In this document: positions 26,861 through 36,033 of the stretch, one piece after another
How positions within the stretch are numbered: the stretch's first letter is position 1
How the letters are laid out: each line of letters opens with the position of its first letter
Assembly (NCBI GenBank): GCA_965221405.1
Contig: CBDCSE010000003.1
Coordinates: 705,315-769,314 of the forward strand
DNA: 64,000 nt
Source: JAPOUP01 sp965221405
GTDB taxonomy: Bacteria > Pseudomonadota > Alphaproteobacteria > Rhodobacterales > Rhodobacteraceae
Direction of reading: 5' to 3'
The notes under the pieces: generated by a model
Told to the model about the DNA's origin: nothing
What the model saw: the letters and a program-made list of their open reading frames with translations, nothing else
Database searches by the model: none
Made by a program: the position numbers and the translations under genes

Positions 26861-27401
26861 CGCCAAGGAGGTTTCAGGGACCATGACGGTCGATACGACA
26901 GGCCCGCACGGGATGGTGACGGTGCGTGGTGATCTCACCTCGCACACCCTTGGAGAAGTCGTTGGCGAAATTACGGGCATCGCGGTTCCGGAACGGGGTG
27001 AGGCGCGATTCGACGATGCGAACGGTATCCTGTGGATGGCGCCCGACGAACTCCTGATCTTCTGTCCGCACGGTGAGGTGGTGGAGTTGGTGACGAAAAT
27101 GGAGGCCGGCCTGGAAGGACTGCATGTGCTTGTGGCGGATGTCTCCGACGCGCGAAGTGTGCTCACGGCTTCCGGACCTGGCATACGTGATGTCCTCGCG
27201 AAGCTGACGCCGGCCGATGTTTCGCCTGACGGTTTCGGTATCGGCATGGTCCGGCGTTCCCGTCTGGCCCAGGTTCCGGCTGCGTTCTGGCTGCGCGACG
27301 ACGTGACCATCACCGTGATCTGCTTCAGATCCGTGGCGGTTTACGTGTTGGATCTGCTGTCGGCAGCCGCCACACCGGGCAGCGAGGTAAGGTATTTCTG
27401 A
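26850..27401 (+). CDS. soxG: Sarcosine oxidase subunit gamma
   Basis: A 183-residue GcvT-like gamma subunit, the last gene of soxBDAG. GMVTVRGDL, ILWMAPDELLIFCP, DARSVLTASGPGIRDVLAKLTP and AAFWLRDD follow the family pattern. Start is either the GTG at 26850, overlapping soxA by 11 bp, or the ATG at 26883 which has AAGGAGG 11 bp upstream; I give the longer form. Right after it the backbone stops and transposon debris begins. Confidence 0.9.
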   Translation: MRPDAKEVSGTMTVDTTGPHGMVTVRGDLTSHTLGEVVGEITGIAVPERGEARFDDANGILWMAPDELLIFCPHGEVVELVTKMEAGLEGLHVLVADVSDARSVLTASGPGIRDVLAKLTPADVSPDGFGIGMVRRSRLAQVPAAFWLRDDVTITVICFRSVAVYVLDLLSAAATPGSEVRYF

Positions 27402-27696
27402 AACCACTGCCGACACTCTCGGGCAGGGTTTTGGGGCGCACCTTCCTTTTGGAGCCGGTCAGCAGAGGTCCAAGGAACACGCCAGCAACCGGGCCGTCGC
27501 GCCGGTCGTTGCGCGAGAGCGAGAGGGCTTGGGAAAGCGAACCAGGCGAGAAGCGCACCCGGTCGGCATGGTTCAGGACTTTCCCACGCTACGGTGAGCG
27601 TGTCGTCCGCACTGGCACGCGTGCGCGGGCAGGAACCTCACCGACCGACAGCGCATCAGGCGGAACGCGGAGAGCCGGGCGCGGCGCTACCGCGCG

Positions 27697-28419
27697 ATGC
27701 CGCCGGGCGGTCATGGCCGTCGGGGCGGAGGAACGGGCGCGCCGTCCGAGGTCCGGGCGGACGGGGATCCCGGCCGTGACCTGTCCCGCCTGCTCGGCGA
27801 CGGCGCACTGCCGCCGGAGGCCGGGAAGTCGCTCGCGTCGCTGATCGCCCTGACCGGGCGTCGTGTGTCGGACAACGCGGGGATGGCCGCGACGATCGCC
27901 GCCCAGGAAAGGCGGATCGCCGGGTTCGCCGCGCGGCTCGCCGCGCTGACCGCCCGGATCGCGCAGCTGCAGCGCGACCTGTACGGCCCGCGCTCCGAAC
28001 GGAGCAGGGCGGGCGGTGACGGAACCGACGGCAGGGAAGGCTCCGATGCCAGGGACAGGCGGCCCGATGCCAGGGACAGGCAGCCCGGGGGCAGGCCCGG
28101 TCGCGGGAAGGAGCGCGGCGATTCGGTCAACGGCACCGGGCTGCGCCTCGACGGGAACGGCCCCGTGACCGGCATCACCGTGACGCCGCCCAGGATCGAG
28201 GGGCTGCCGGAGGACGGTTACGGGGTGGTCTCCGAGCGCGTCCACTGCCGGGTCGCCGCGCCCGGCTGGCGGCACGTGGTCATCCGCTACCGCCACCTCA
28301 AGGCGAGGATCCGCGGGACCGGCGCACCCGGAATCTGCGGCCCATGCCGTGCGCCAGAAACAGCTGTCAGCCTGCAGGCAGATGAGTTAGCGGGAACTGC
28401 TGTATACTTGCGCGGCTAA
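27697..28419 (+). pseudogene. IS66-family TnpC transposase, N-terminal fragment
   Basis: The central part reads like the start of IS66 TnpC: a leucine-zipper-like AARLAALTARIAQLQRDLYG followed by PRSERSR, then LPEDGYGVVSERVHCRVA and WRHVVIRYRHLKARI, which correspond to the zinc-finger-like region. Homology stops near 28320 and no DDE domain follows, so only about 40 per cent of the gene remains. GC is much higher than in soxG next door. The 295 bp between soxG and this fragment hold no recognised gene. Confidence 0.65.
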
Positions 28420-28630
28420 GGTAATTTGCGTTAAGGGGAATTAATCCGGCGAATCGGGGCTGGAGAGGGAGGAATAGGACGGTGGACGGCGGTTGCTAGC
28501 GGTCTTGATGGCCGATTCTGCATTGGGCGCGGAAGCGTGACGCGCCGGGGTTGCCGCAACTTTGGCATACAGTTGACGGCGCGGGGCGGCGGCCATATCT
28601 CGATAGAATAAATGCGAATGAGTGACATTG

Positions 28631-29398
28631 ATGCCTGATCCTGAACCTCTATGGGCAATCAAGGCCCTGCGTCTTTCTGTTTTCCCGTGTGACGAGGGTG
28701 CTTCACTCGGTGCGCTGCATTGGAAACAAAACATTGGGTGGGCACCGGAATCAATCAACCGACCACCGCAGGGAAACCAGATTATCGAGGAAGGCGCGTG
28801 GAATGATTGTCGCCTTCAGGTCGACAGTCAGCGCGGGCAGGTTCATTGGAGAGCGTTTCCTGTGCCTTCCAATCCCAATGATCCAAGGAGCGTTGTATTG
28901 CCCCCCGATTTTACCTTGGCATTCCGCGCATTGATGGATCGGTGGCTGCGGCAGCATTGCCCCCCTGTAAATCGGATCGCGTTCGGGGCCATTTTTACGC
29001 ACCAAGTGAACTCTCAGAGAGATGCAGTACTTTACTTGGATGGCATGTTGCCCACCGTATCGGTTCAGGCGGATAACAGTCGCGATTTCATTTACCAGAT
29101 CAATAGAAGGCGCGTCTCTCAACATATTGAGGGGTTGGAAATCAATCGGCTAGCAAAATGGTCCATTATGGAGGATATACGGATGGAATTGGTGCTTGAC
29201 GGCAATCGTTCGTCTTTCCGGGTTGCGGATGTTATGCATTCCGCTCAATTGGAACTGGATGTCAATACGGTCCCAAGTTCAATGCCGCTCCCAATCACTG
29301 TCCCTAGCAACGAGATTTCCCGGGAGGCGTTGCCTGATGTATTTAACGAGCTTGTTGAAGCCGCGGAGGAAATCGCCGCGACAGGGGATGTTCCATGA
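28631..29398 (+). CDS. Unknown protein A of a three-gene cassette
   Basis: A 255-residue soluble protein with no clear signal or membrane segment. Notable pieces are VHWRAFPVPSNP, NRIAFGAIFTHQV, FIYQINRRRVSQ and GLEINRLAKWS, ending in an acidic helix. The INRRR/INRL pair recalls sporadic proteins of the TIGR04255-like kind, but I am not sure of that link. Starts at ATG 28631; GTG 28622 is an alternative. Its TGA overlaps the next gene's ATG (ATGA). GC is clearly lower than in the transposon debris on both sides, which suggests separate origin. Confidence 0.65.
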   Translation: MPDPEPLWAIKALRLSVFPCDEGASLGALHWKQNIGWAPESINRPPQGNQIIEEGAWNDCRLQVDSQRGQVHWRAFPVPSNPNDPRSVVLPPDFTLAFRALMDRWLRQHCPPVNRIAFGAIFTHQVNSQRDAVLYLDGMLPTVSVQADNSRDFIYQINRRRVSQHIEGLEINRLAKWSIMEDIRMELVLDGNRSSFRVADVMHSAQLELDVNTVPSSMPLPITVPSNEISREALPDVFNELVEAAEEIAATGDVP

Positions 29399-30006
29399 CG
29401 GCGCTTGATACAGCATATGACAGCCACAATTCATCCGTTCCAAGCGCCTGGCAAACTGAAGCACTCCGGACCTCGGGATTAGATCGCCCATACGCTGGGG
29501 AAATCGACCCCCTCCAAGGAACGAGCCACTACTCTGTGCTGGTGGGTGCAACTTTGTATCTTACGCGTGACTATAATCGGCGGCGTACGTCAATATTGCA
29601 TACATTGCGAAACCAAACCGTCACCGCCGCTTTCGGCCCGGTCAAATTCGCCAAAGCGTACCAAACCATCGCTGACCTTGAGGAACTCCCGGAGGGATGG
29701 GATGGCTACACCGGGCGTCCGGTTCAGCATGGCGTCGCGGTTCGGGCGCGTGATTTCCTCGCGGCGGTGGACAGGATCATGTCTATGGCCGCCGTTACGG
29801 AACCGGCTGCGGTTCCTTTGTCGAATGGCGGATTGCAACTGGAATGGCATGAGAACGAGTGCGACCTAGAAGTTGCGTTCTATCCTAGTGGCGAGGATTT
29901 GGTTTCCTTTGAATGCGCTGGCCCTTCATGGGACGACGTTCCATTAAACGAATTGTTCGGTGTTGAAATTGCAACACGGGCCATTTTCCGGAAAATGTGG
30001 TGGTAA
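29395..30006 (+). CDS. Unknown protein B of a three-gene cassette
   Basis: A 203-residue soluble protein. The second half has a distinctive pattern: ELPEGWDGYTGRPV, then VPLSNGGLQLEWHENECDLE and FYPSGEDLVSFECAG. The 'LPEGWDGY ... GGLQLEW ... L-E' pattern is seen in uncharacterised small bacterial proteins. The ATG overlaps the stop of gene A by 4 bp and the stop abuts the ATG of gene C (TAAATG), so all three must be cotranslated from one message. No catalytic motif recognised. Confidence 0.65.
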   Translation: MTALDTAYDSHNSSVPSAWQTEALRTSGLDRPYAGEIDPLQGTSHYSVLVGATLYLTRDYNRRRTSILHTLRNQTVTAAFGPVKFAKAYQTIADLEELPEGWDGYTGRPVQHGVAVRARDFLAAVDRIMSMAAVTEPAAVPLSNGGLQLEWHENECDLEVAFYPSGEDLVSFECAGPSWDDVPLNELFGVEIATRAIFRKMWW

Positions 30007-30468
30007 ATGAGTTGCGCGAATATGTGCGACCCGCCGCGTGATGCGGATGATTGCGTAATACCCCACGACCACCCGCAGATTCAGGATGAGGATATTTTGA
30101 TACGGGGTATACCCTATGAGCAAACCCTGTCTGACGGGGAAAACGGGCGGCGAATCTCCACCGGCGCGTTCGACGCATCAAGTGAAAAATATGGCGGCCT
30201 TTCTGTTGCTGCCAAGAAGGTCCTGGAGTGTCTGGGAAAGACATCCGATGAATGGGCCGCTGGCCGATTTTCGGCCGTGGTGTGCTTTCCAGCGAAAGTG
30301 CTTCGAAAGCGTGGAATACAGATCGGTTGGGAACCATTGGAAGATGATCGTGCCCACTGCAACGCATGGGCAGCGTCTGGAGATCCTTTTCCAAGGGCAA
30401 AGTCACTGAAGAAAGATCTTGCCTATAGGAACAATGAGGCCAATATCAAACGGCGATTTCTGGACTAG
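30007..30468 (+). CDS. Unknown protein C of a three-gene cassette
   Basis: A 153-residue protein that starts right after the stop of gene B. Core pattern: DILIRGIP, GRRISTGAFDASSEKYGG, LSVAAKKV, AVVCFPAKVLRKRGIQIGW, PLEDDRAHCNAWAAS. It matches a loose family I recall from many phyla, with a 'P-S-S-AF-D-S ... LSV ... P-L--N-AHA-V' skeleton, which has no assigned function. The tail is basic and rich in Lys/Arg/Asn. Last gene of the cassette; transposon DNA resumes about 200 bp later. Confidence 0.6.
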   Translation: MSCANMCDPPRDADDCVIPHDHPQIQDEDILIRGIPYEQTLSDGENGRRISTGAFDASSEKYGGLSVAAKKVLECLGKTSDEWAAGRFSAVVCFPAKVLRKRGIQIGWEPLEDDRAHCNAWAASGDPFPRAKSLKKDLAYRNNEANIKRRFLD

Positions 30469-30689
30469 CGGCATGGAGCCACCCTTCTTGACGGTAAGGT
30501 GCTCTGACGCATTTGGTGAGCGGGCTGTCCATTAGGGTTCAGGTGTCGTTGAAAAATCTGAAACGGTCCAGCCATGTACGCTGAGTTCGCCTAGTGGTTT
30601 ACACAAAACAAAAGATTCCATTCCTGCGCAAGGCGTGATACCGTTCTCCCGCCGCGGTCACGCGGCCCACGACAACGGGAGACAGGAAA

Positions 30690-30890
30690 ATGGGCAGGAA
30701 ATCCACAAGGCGGGAGATCGAGCTTTCGGACGGGGAGCGCGAGCGCCTCCAACACGTTGCCGGCAATCCACGGAGCCTCCAGAAGCACGTCTGGCGGGCC
30801 CGCATCGTCCTGGAGCTGGGCTCGGGCTGCGGGCTGGCTGAGACCATGCGGCGGACGGGCATGTCGAAGCCGACGGTCTGGCGCTGGTAG
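30690..30890 (+). pseudogene. IS630-family transposase N-terminal fragment
   Basis: Sixty-six codons from an ATG to a TAG: MGRKSTRREIELSDGERERL then VWRARIVLELGSGCGLAETM and RRTGMSKPTVWRW. This is the first helix-turn-helix of IS630-type transposases, where the next residues should be a Trp-Lys/Arg-rich linker and second HTH. Instead there is a stop, then DNA that reads as another element on the opposite strand. Truncated copy. Confidence 0.65.
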
Positions 30891-30892
30891 GA

Positions 30893-31051
30893 CCGCTTCC
30901 TCGCCGAGCGCGTCGACAGCCCGAACTCCGCGCAGACGCGCCGCCCGGCCGCCGCCCGGCTCGGGAACCTCTCCCGGGCGAGGATGCCCCGGAGGCGGGC
31001 AAGGCCGTCCGGTGTCTCCAGGACTGCGCGGATGGGCTGTGACGGGTCCAT
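30893..31051 (-). pseudogene. IS4/DUF4338-like transposase N-terminal fragment
   Basis: Reading leftwards from 31051: MDPSQPIRAVLETPDGLARL, then RGILARERFPSRAAAGRRVC and AEFGL. This matches the DUF4338-like N-terminal domain found on some IS4-type transposases. Homology ends near 30893, where it meets the IS630 fragment head to head. Only about 50 codons remain. Confidence 0.4.
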
Positions 31052-32130
31052 GACGGAACCCGTACACGGACCGGATGTCCATGTTTACGGACCCCCGTTC
31101 CACAGTGAAGTGCAACACCCTATGTGGGTGAATGGTGGTCGTATAGACGCATGATGTTGCGAATCGGCCGGATGGCGGCGACAGTCCCGGTGACCAGACT
31201 GGGAGACTGTCATGCCCGAGGGCCAGCGCCACCTGACCCATACCGGGAGATGCCAGATCCACGCGCTGAGGGAAAGCGGGATCTCCGACGCGGCGATCGC
31301 CCGCCAGCCGGGGCGTGACCGCACGACGGTCTGGCGCGAGGTGCGCCGGAACTCCGGAAAGCGCGCCTGCCGGCACGCCCAGGCGCAGCGCAGGGCGGAG
31401 ACGCGCCGCCGCTCCGCCTCGTCGGTGCCCAGCAGGATGACGCCGGAGCTGTGGCGCATGGTGGAGGAGCGGCTGGTGCGGGGCTGGAGCCCCGAGCAGG
31501 TCGCCGGGCGGCTGCGCCTTGAGGGCCACCCGGTGGCGGGCCGGCAGTGGACATGCCGGCACGTCCACGCCGACCGCAGGGCCGGGGGCGGGCTGTGGCG
31601 GCACCTGCGGCGCCGGGGAAAGAGGCCGAACCGCAGGGGCGGGGCCCACGCGGGCCGGGGCCACATCCCGGGCCGGGTGGACATCCCGGAGCGTCCGGCG
31701 GTGGTGGAGGCGAAGGCGCGGGTCGGCGACCGGGAGGCCGACACGATCGTGGGCGCCGGCCACAGCGGCGCCGTGGTGTCCCTGGTTGACCGGGCGAGGA
31801 GATACACGCTCCTGCGGCGCGTCGACAGGAAGACGGCGGCCGCGGTCGGGGCCGCCATGACCGGCCTTCCGGGGCCGCACCGCGACGCCGTGCACACGGT
31901 CACCGCCGACAGCGGCAGGGAGTTCGCGGACCACGCGCGGGTGGCCGGGGCGCTCGGCGCAAGGTTCTTCTTCGCCCGCCCCTACCACTCCTGGGAACGG
32001 GGCCCGACCGGGCACACCAACGGCCTCGTATGCTCAGCGAACCGGCACTGACCGGGGGAGGTGGCTTTGCGGAAGTCGGGGGCGGAGTCCTGTGGAAAAG
32101 CCGTCCCCTGCTCCCGCCGCCCTCCCGGTC

Positions 32131-32190
32131 GGTGCCGGGTCCGGGGCCGCCGCCGCCCGGCCTGGCGGCGGCGGAGCGGGGCCCGGCACC
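32131..32190 (+). ncRNA. Candidate bridge-RNA hairpin of the IS110 element
   Basis: In the 5' non-coding part of the IS110 element, GGTGCCGGG (32131-32139) pairs with CCCGGCACC (32182-32190), and CCGCCGCCGCC (32147-32157) with GGCGGCGGCGG (32164-32174) around a 6-nt loop. IS110 relatives of the IS621 type make a structured bridge RNA from this position. The hairpin is seen; its role is inferred, and simple GC-richness could also produce it. Confidence 0.3.
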
Positions 32191-32337
32191 GCAGGACGGG
32201 TCAGACCGGAACGGCCCTGGATCGCATTCGCGGATCCGTGGTGGAGCGTGACCGGCCCGTCCTCCCGTCAGCCTCCCGCGTCCCGATGGATGCCGGGTCC
32301 GGGAACCGGACCGTCACGGGCACGGGAGCGGGAGACC

Positions 32338-33283
32338 ATGACCACCGCAGGCGCCGGGATGGACGTGCGCGGGAAGACGCCGGACATCCACGTCAACGGG
32401 CGGGACGGTACCGCCACCAGCGACACCGACGGCCCGCGCGGGGTCGCCCGCCTCCTCAGGGAGGGCGGCGTGAAGCGGGCCGTCATGGAGGCCACGGGGC
32501 GGATGCACCGGGGCGTCGCGCGGTCGCCGCGCGACCGGGGCTTCCGGGCCGTCACCGTCAACCCGCGCCAGTGCCGGGACCTCCCCAGGCCCGGCGGCGC
32601 GCCGGGGAGGACCGACAGGGCCGGCGCGGGGGTGCCCGCGGCCCCCGCGCCGCGTTCCCGGACATGGCGGCCACGGCGCCGGCCGACGTGACGGTTGACA
32701 GGCTCCGCGACATGCCGGGCCTGCGCGGGGCCCCCGTCGGCCGGCGCGCCGGGCCGAGGCGGTTCCCGCCGGGGTCGGAGAGCCCGATCCGGAAGGGCCG
32801 GTCACGGGGGTGCTTGAGGAACCGGCCGCCGCCGTCAGCGGGTATGGCCGACGTACCGGGGCGCCTGTCAGGGGCTCCGGGGATCCCGCCGCAGGCCACC
32901 CGGTCCTGGCCCCGGTGCCGGGTATCGGCCCGGTCACGGCGGCGTCCCCGGTCGCCTGGATGGGCGGGCCGGGCGCGATCGGCAGCCGCCAGGCCGCGGC
33001 GCCGGGCGGCGTGGCGCCGATCGCCCGCGACAGCGGGACGCTCAAGGGCGGGCGCCACATAGGCGGCGGACGCAGGCGTCCGAGGGATGTGCCTCGCATG
33101 GCGGCGATGGCGGCCTGCATGTCCGACCCGGAGATGAAGGCGCTGTACGGGCGGCTCCGGGAAAGGGCAAGGCACCACAAGGTCGCCGTGACCGCGGTCA
33201 TGCGCGGGCCCGTCGTGACCGCGAACGTCCTCCTGCGCGACCGGCGCATGTGGGAGGACAGGTCGGTGCCCGCCGCCGGCTGA
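32338..33283 (+). pseudogene. IS110-family recombinase with two frameshifts
   Basis: Starts at ATG 32338. The N-terminal RuvC-like part is in one frame (GAGMDVRGKTPDIHVNGRD, VKRAVMEATGRMHRG, VTVNPRQCRDL), a middle part in a second (AAFPDMAATAPADVTVDRL), and the C-terminal Tnp part in a third (VPGIGPVTAASPVAWMGGPG to GTLKGGRHIGGGRRRPRDV). At least two frameshifts, near 32640 and between 32760 and 32810, therefore inactivate it. The C-terminal transposase serine region is present. Confidence 0.75.
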
Positions 33284-33713
33284 CGCCCGGCGCCGGGCGA
33301 ACCGCCCGCGCCTGCCCGCACGGCATCCGCCGGTGGAAAGCGGTGCGCGGAACCCGGATCCGGTGGCCCGCAGACCGAAGGAAAAGCCCGGATCCGGGCC
33401 TGGACCGAAACATGGATGCTGGTGCGGGGGTACCTGCCCAAGGGCACGGACCTGCGCAGGGTCACGGACGCGGAGGTCAGGGCCGTGCAGGACCGCCTGA
33501 ACGGGCGTCCCAGGAAGGCGCTGGCCTGCCTGACGCCGGCGGAGGCGTTCCTGCGGGCGCGGCCTCCCTGACCGGCGCCGCCCCGTCGCGGGGGGCACGG
33601 ACGGGACTTTCCGGAGTGGCGCCGGGGTTCATTGCCCGACACATAGAGCCAAGCGTGGTATATTGACCCCCGTAAAACGGGATCAGAAGAGAACCGCCGC
33701 CTGGTGTCTCAGT

Positions 33714-33732
33714 AGGCGGCTTTAAGCCGCCT
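33714..33732. repeat. Perfect 19-bp palindrome
   Basis: AGGCGGCTTTAAGCCGCCT, nine-base arms around one base, in the non-coding stretch after the IS30 end. It could be a terminator or an end structure of an IS200/IS605-like element; no associated tnpA or tnpB gene is present. Confidence 0.4.
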
Positions 33733-33974
33733 CCCCCGGTCGGTTCCGGGGCCGTCCCGGCCCTCACATCGGTCAGTTGGTCACACAGCCCACATGCGTT
33801 CTCCAGGCGCTATCCGGTATAGTATGGTATACTCGTAGCCATCCGCGCTGTCCGTCCGCGCCCACTGGCCGGAGCTGTTCCGGGCCCCGGACAGGCCATC
33901 GATCGCGAGCGCCGGGAGGCGCTCGCCGAGCTGACCCTCGAAGCCCAGATCCGGGACATGGTATATGGCACCCG

Positions 33975-34085
33975 GTGACCGGCCTCACGGCCCTCCTCGG
34001 CGCCAACATTCTCTACCCCGGGTCTGTGCGGGACATTTTTCTGGAACTGGCCTCAAGCAGACGCCTGCGCAGCGGGGAGACCTCG
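33975..34085 (+). pseudogene. VapC-like PIN toxin remnant
   Basis: From a GTG at 33975 the frame reads VTGLTALLGANILYPGSVRD then IFLELASSRRLR, like the first 35 residues of PIN toxins (normally LLDANVLYP...LRD). The catalytic Asp is Gly here, and the rest of the domain is missing. The GTG overlaps the TGA of an upstream frame ending EAQIRDMVYGTR, probably the tail of its antitoxin. From 34086 to 34430 nothing else was recognised. Confidence 0.45.
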
Positions 34086-34429
34086 ATGACCCCGGTTCGG
34101 CGTGGATTTCCGCAGCGTCCTGCCGAACCGGCTTCGGTGAACGGCGGGCCCCGGTGAGCCAGCCGGGCGTCTGCGAACCGGGATGACGGAGTCCGCGCCG
34201 GGCCGTAGCCGCCCGGCCGTCAGTCGTGCGCATCCGGAACGCCCGCCCCATGAAGCGCGACCGAAACGGCTGTCAGCCGGCCAACAAATCCGTTAGCGGG
34301 AATCGCACCCCCTATGTCGCACTCTGTTCCTTTATTGGGATATACCCTATATGCTATACTCGCTGAACTGAACTGGACCGTACTCGGGCCCGATTCGCCC
34401 CGCCGCATGGCCGGATCCGCTGTCCGGCC

Positions 34430-35474
34430 ATGCGGTGTCCGTCATGGGTGACCACCCGGAAGCTGCCGGTGACGGATTCCGCGATGGCCTCCCGTTCACG
34501 GGGAAGGGCCCCGTCGGGGAACCTCAGGATCGCCCCGGTGGACCGGCGCGGGTCCGCGTGGAGCCGGTCACGCCTCACGTGGCGGTGCATGACCCCCCAC
34601 AGGCGCCCGGTGGGGTCGGGTGCGGCGCGTGGGGCGGCGGGAAGCGCGGCCGGACGCGGCATCCCGGCCGCTCCAGGAAGGGCCTGGGCGCCCTCGCGTG
34701 ACGGTGGCGGGCGTTGTCCGGCAGGACGTGGACCGCCCCGCCGCCGGGACGGGCGCGCTCCGGTTCCCGGGAAGCCGCGGAGCCGTGGCGGCGCCGGTCC
34801 GCCCGCCCCCGCCCGTCGCGGGCTCCACCGTCCCCGGATCCGGCGCCCCGTGCGGGTCCGGCGCCGCCGTCCCGTGGTGGACCTGACCGCGGGCCCGTCC
34901 CCGCGGAGGACCCGGCCGTGGGCCGGACGGCCCTGCCATCCGGGGCGCGCCGCGTCGGGGAGGACGGTCGCCCCGTCGGGCGGCGCGTCCCGCACCGTCC
35001 GCCCGCACTTCCGCATGAAGGCCTCCCGCCCCGCCCTGTCGGCCTGCCCGGGCAGCGGTTCCGGCCTGACGTGACCGGATCCCGGCCGGTGCGTCGGCCC
35101 CATGGCGCCGCCGCGGGCGTACCCCTGGCCGAAGCCCGGCGGGATGATGTCCCGCACCCCGCTGGTGCCGCGCGGCGGGCTGTCCGGCGGCGTCTCCCGG
35201 TGCGACGCCTCCCGGGCCCGCGCCGGCTTTCCCCCACGCTCCGGACACGCCGCCGGGTCCACCGGGGCGAGCCCCGTCCCGCCGAACCCGCGCGGCCAGC
35301 CGCGCACCGTGTCGGGACCGGGATGGAGGAACCCGCGGACCTGGCGGACGCCGTTTCCGTCACCGGGCGCCACCAGCGCGTCCGCGCGCCGCATCTCGGC
35401 ACCCCGGCCCCGCGTCCGCGCATGACCGCCAGCAGCGCCCCGCGCTGCTCCGGTGTCAGGATGCTTCCGTACAT
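34430..35474 (-). pseudogene. IS630-family transposase, heavily frameshifted
   Basis: Reading from 35474: YGSILTPEQRGALLAVMRGR, then in another frame RRADALVAPGDGNGVRQVRG and DTVRGWPRGF, the HTH region of an IS630 subgroup. Later pieces are HVLPDNARHRHARAPRPFLE (DDE Asp) and, in yet another frame, GRLWGVMHRHVRRDRLHAD (C-terminal Glu region, Glu apparently lost) with FRVV at the end. At least three frames are used, so it is dead. Very high GC. About 100 bp to the next gene. Confidence 0.7.
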
Positions 35475-35610
35475 GCCATCGCCTGTATTCTGTTCTGACC
35501 GCTCTTTTCCGGGGCATATGGACCGTTCCGCGAATCATGCCAGACCTTAAGGGCGAATTCATGATTCCGAGTATATCATGATCCATGGAGTGCGTCGTGA
35601 CGAGTGCGTC

Positions 35611-36033
35611 GTGACCGATACCGATACCAATGTGTTCGCGTCCGCCATCATGGCGGCGGCGGGAGCGCCCCGGTATTTCCTGCGGTCGGTGCTGCATGGC
35701 GAGATTGTTCCCGTTGTCGGTTACGCGCTGTTCTCCGAGTATGAGGATGTTCTCTCGCGCAAGGACATGTGGAAAGGGAGTCTGTTGGACCGGGCCGAAC
35801 GTGAGGCACTGCTCGATGCGGTGATGGGGGTGTCGCTGTGGATACCGGTATATTTCCTGTGGCGTCCGAACCTTGCCGATGAGGGCGACAACCATGTTCT
35901 GGAACTTGCGGTCGCAGGCGGGGCAGGGACCATCATCACGGCGAACAAACGGGATTTCGGGCGAAGTGACCTGCGCTTTCCGTCGGTTCGAATCGAAAGT
36001 GCCGGGGAGTTCCTGGAAAGGAGAAGTCAATGA
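35611..36033 (+). CDS. PIN-domain toxin of a TA pair
   Basis: A 140-residue PIN protein ('toxin component, PIN family'). Active-site acids: Asp in TDTDTNVFAS, Glu in LFSEYEDVL, Asp in LADEGDNHVLELAV, and Asp in ANKRDFG. GTG at 35611 gives the usual very short leader before DTNV; GTG/ATG codons up to 33 bp upstream are alternatives. Probably a Mg-dependent ribonuclease. Its stop overlaps the antitoxin ATG (ATGA), with toxin before antitoxin. Confidence 0.8.
   Translation: MTDTDTNVFASAIMAAAGAPRYFLRSVLHGEIVPVVGYALFSEYEDVLSRKDMWKGSLLDRAEREALLDAVMGVSLWIPVYFLWRPNLADEGDNHVLELAVAGGAGTIITANKRDFGRSDLRFPSVRIESAGEFLERRSQ

Larger units (their letters stand above)
32030..33421 (+). mobile_element. IS110-family element nested in IS30 (about 1392 bp)
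   Basis: Boundaries come from restoring the IS30 frame: the interrupted sequence is CTC-GT before and GT-GCGG after, so a GT dinucleotide flanks the element on both sides, consistent with the short core recombined by IS110-family enzymes. No inverted repeats or longer target duplication are seen, as expected. It contains a degraded recombinase gene and a 308-bp 5' non-coding segment. Confidence 0.72.
31212..33571 (+). pseudogene. IS30-family transposase interrupted by IS110
   Basis: The first part (31212-32029) has the IS30 HTH (RESGISDAAIARQPGRDRTT) and DDE core: Asp in VGDREADTIVG, Asp in TADSGREFAD, Glu in YHSWERG. It breaks off at NGLV. The missing end (VRGYLPKGTDLRRVTDAEV to AEAFLRARPP) is found at 33424-33571. 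Joining 818 and 148 bp gives exactly 322 codons with no stop, the normal IS30 length, so the gene was whole when IS110 entered. Terminal repeats of the IS30 were not resolved. Confidence 0.8.

Noticed and set aside
33714..33732. End structure or guide RNA of an IS200/IS605 element
   Set aside because: Only one short palindrome; no tnpA or tnpB fragment was found nearby.
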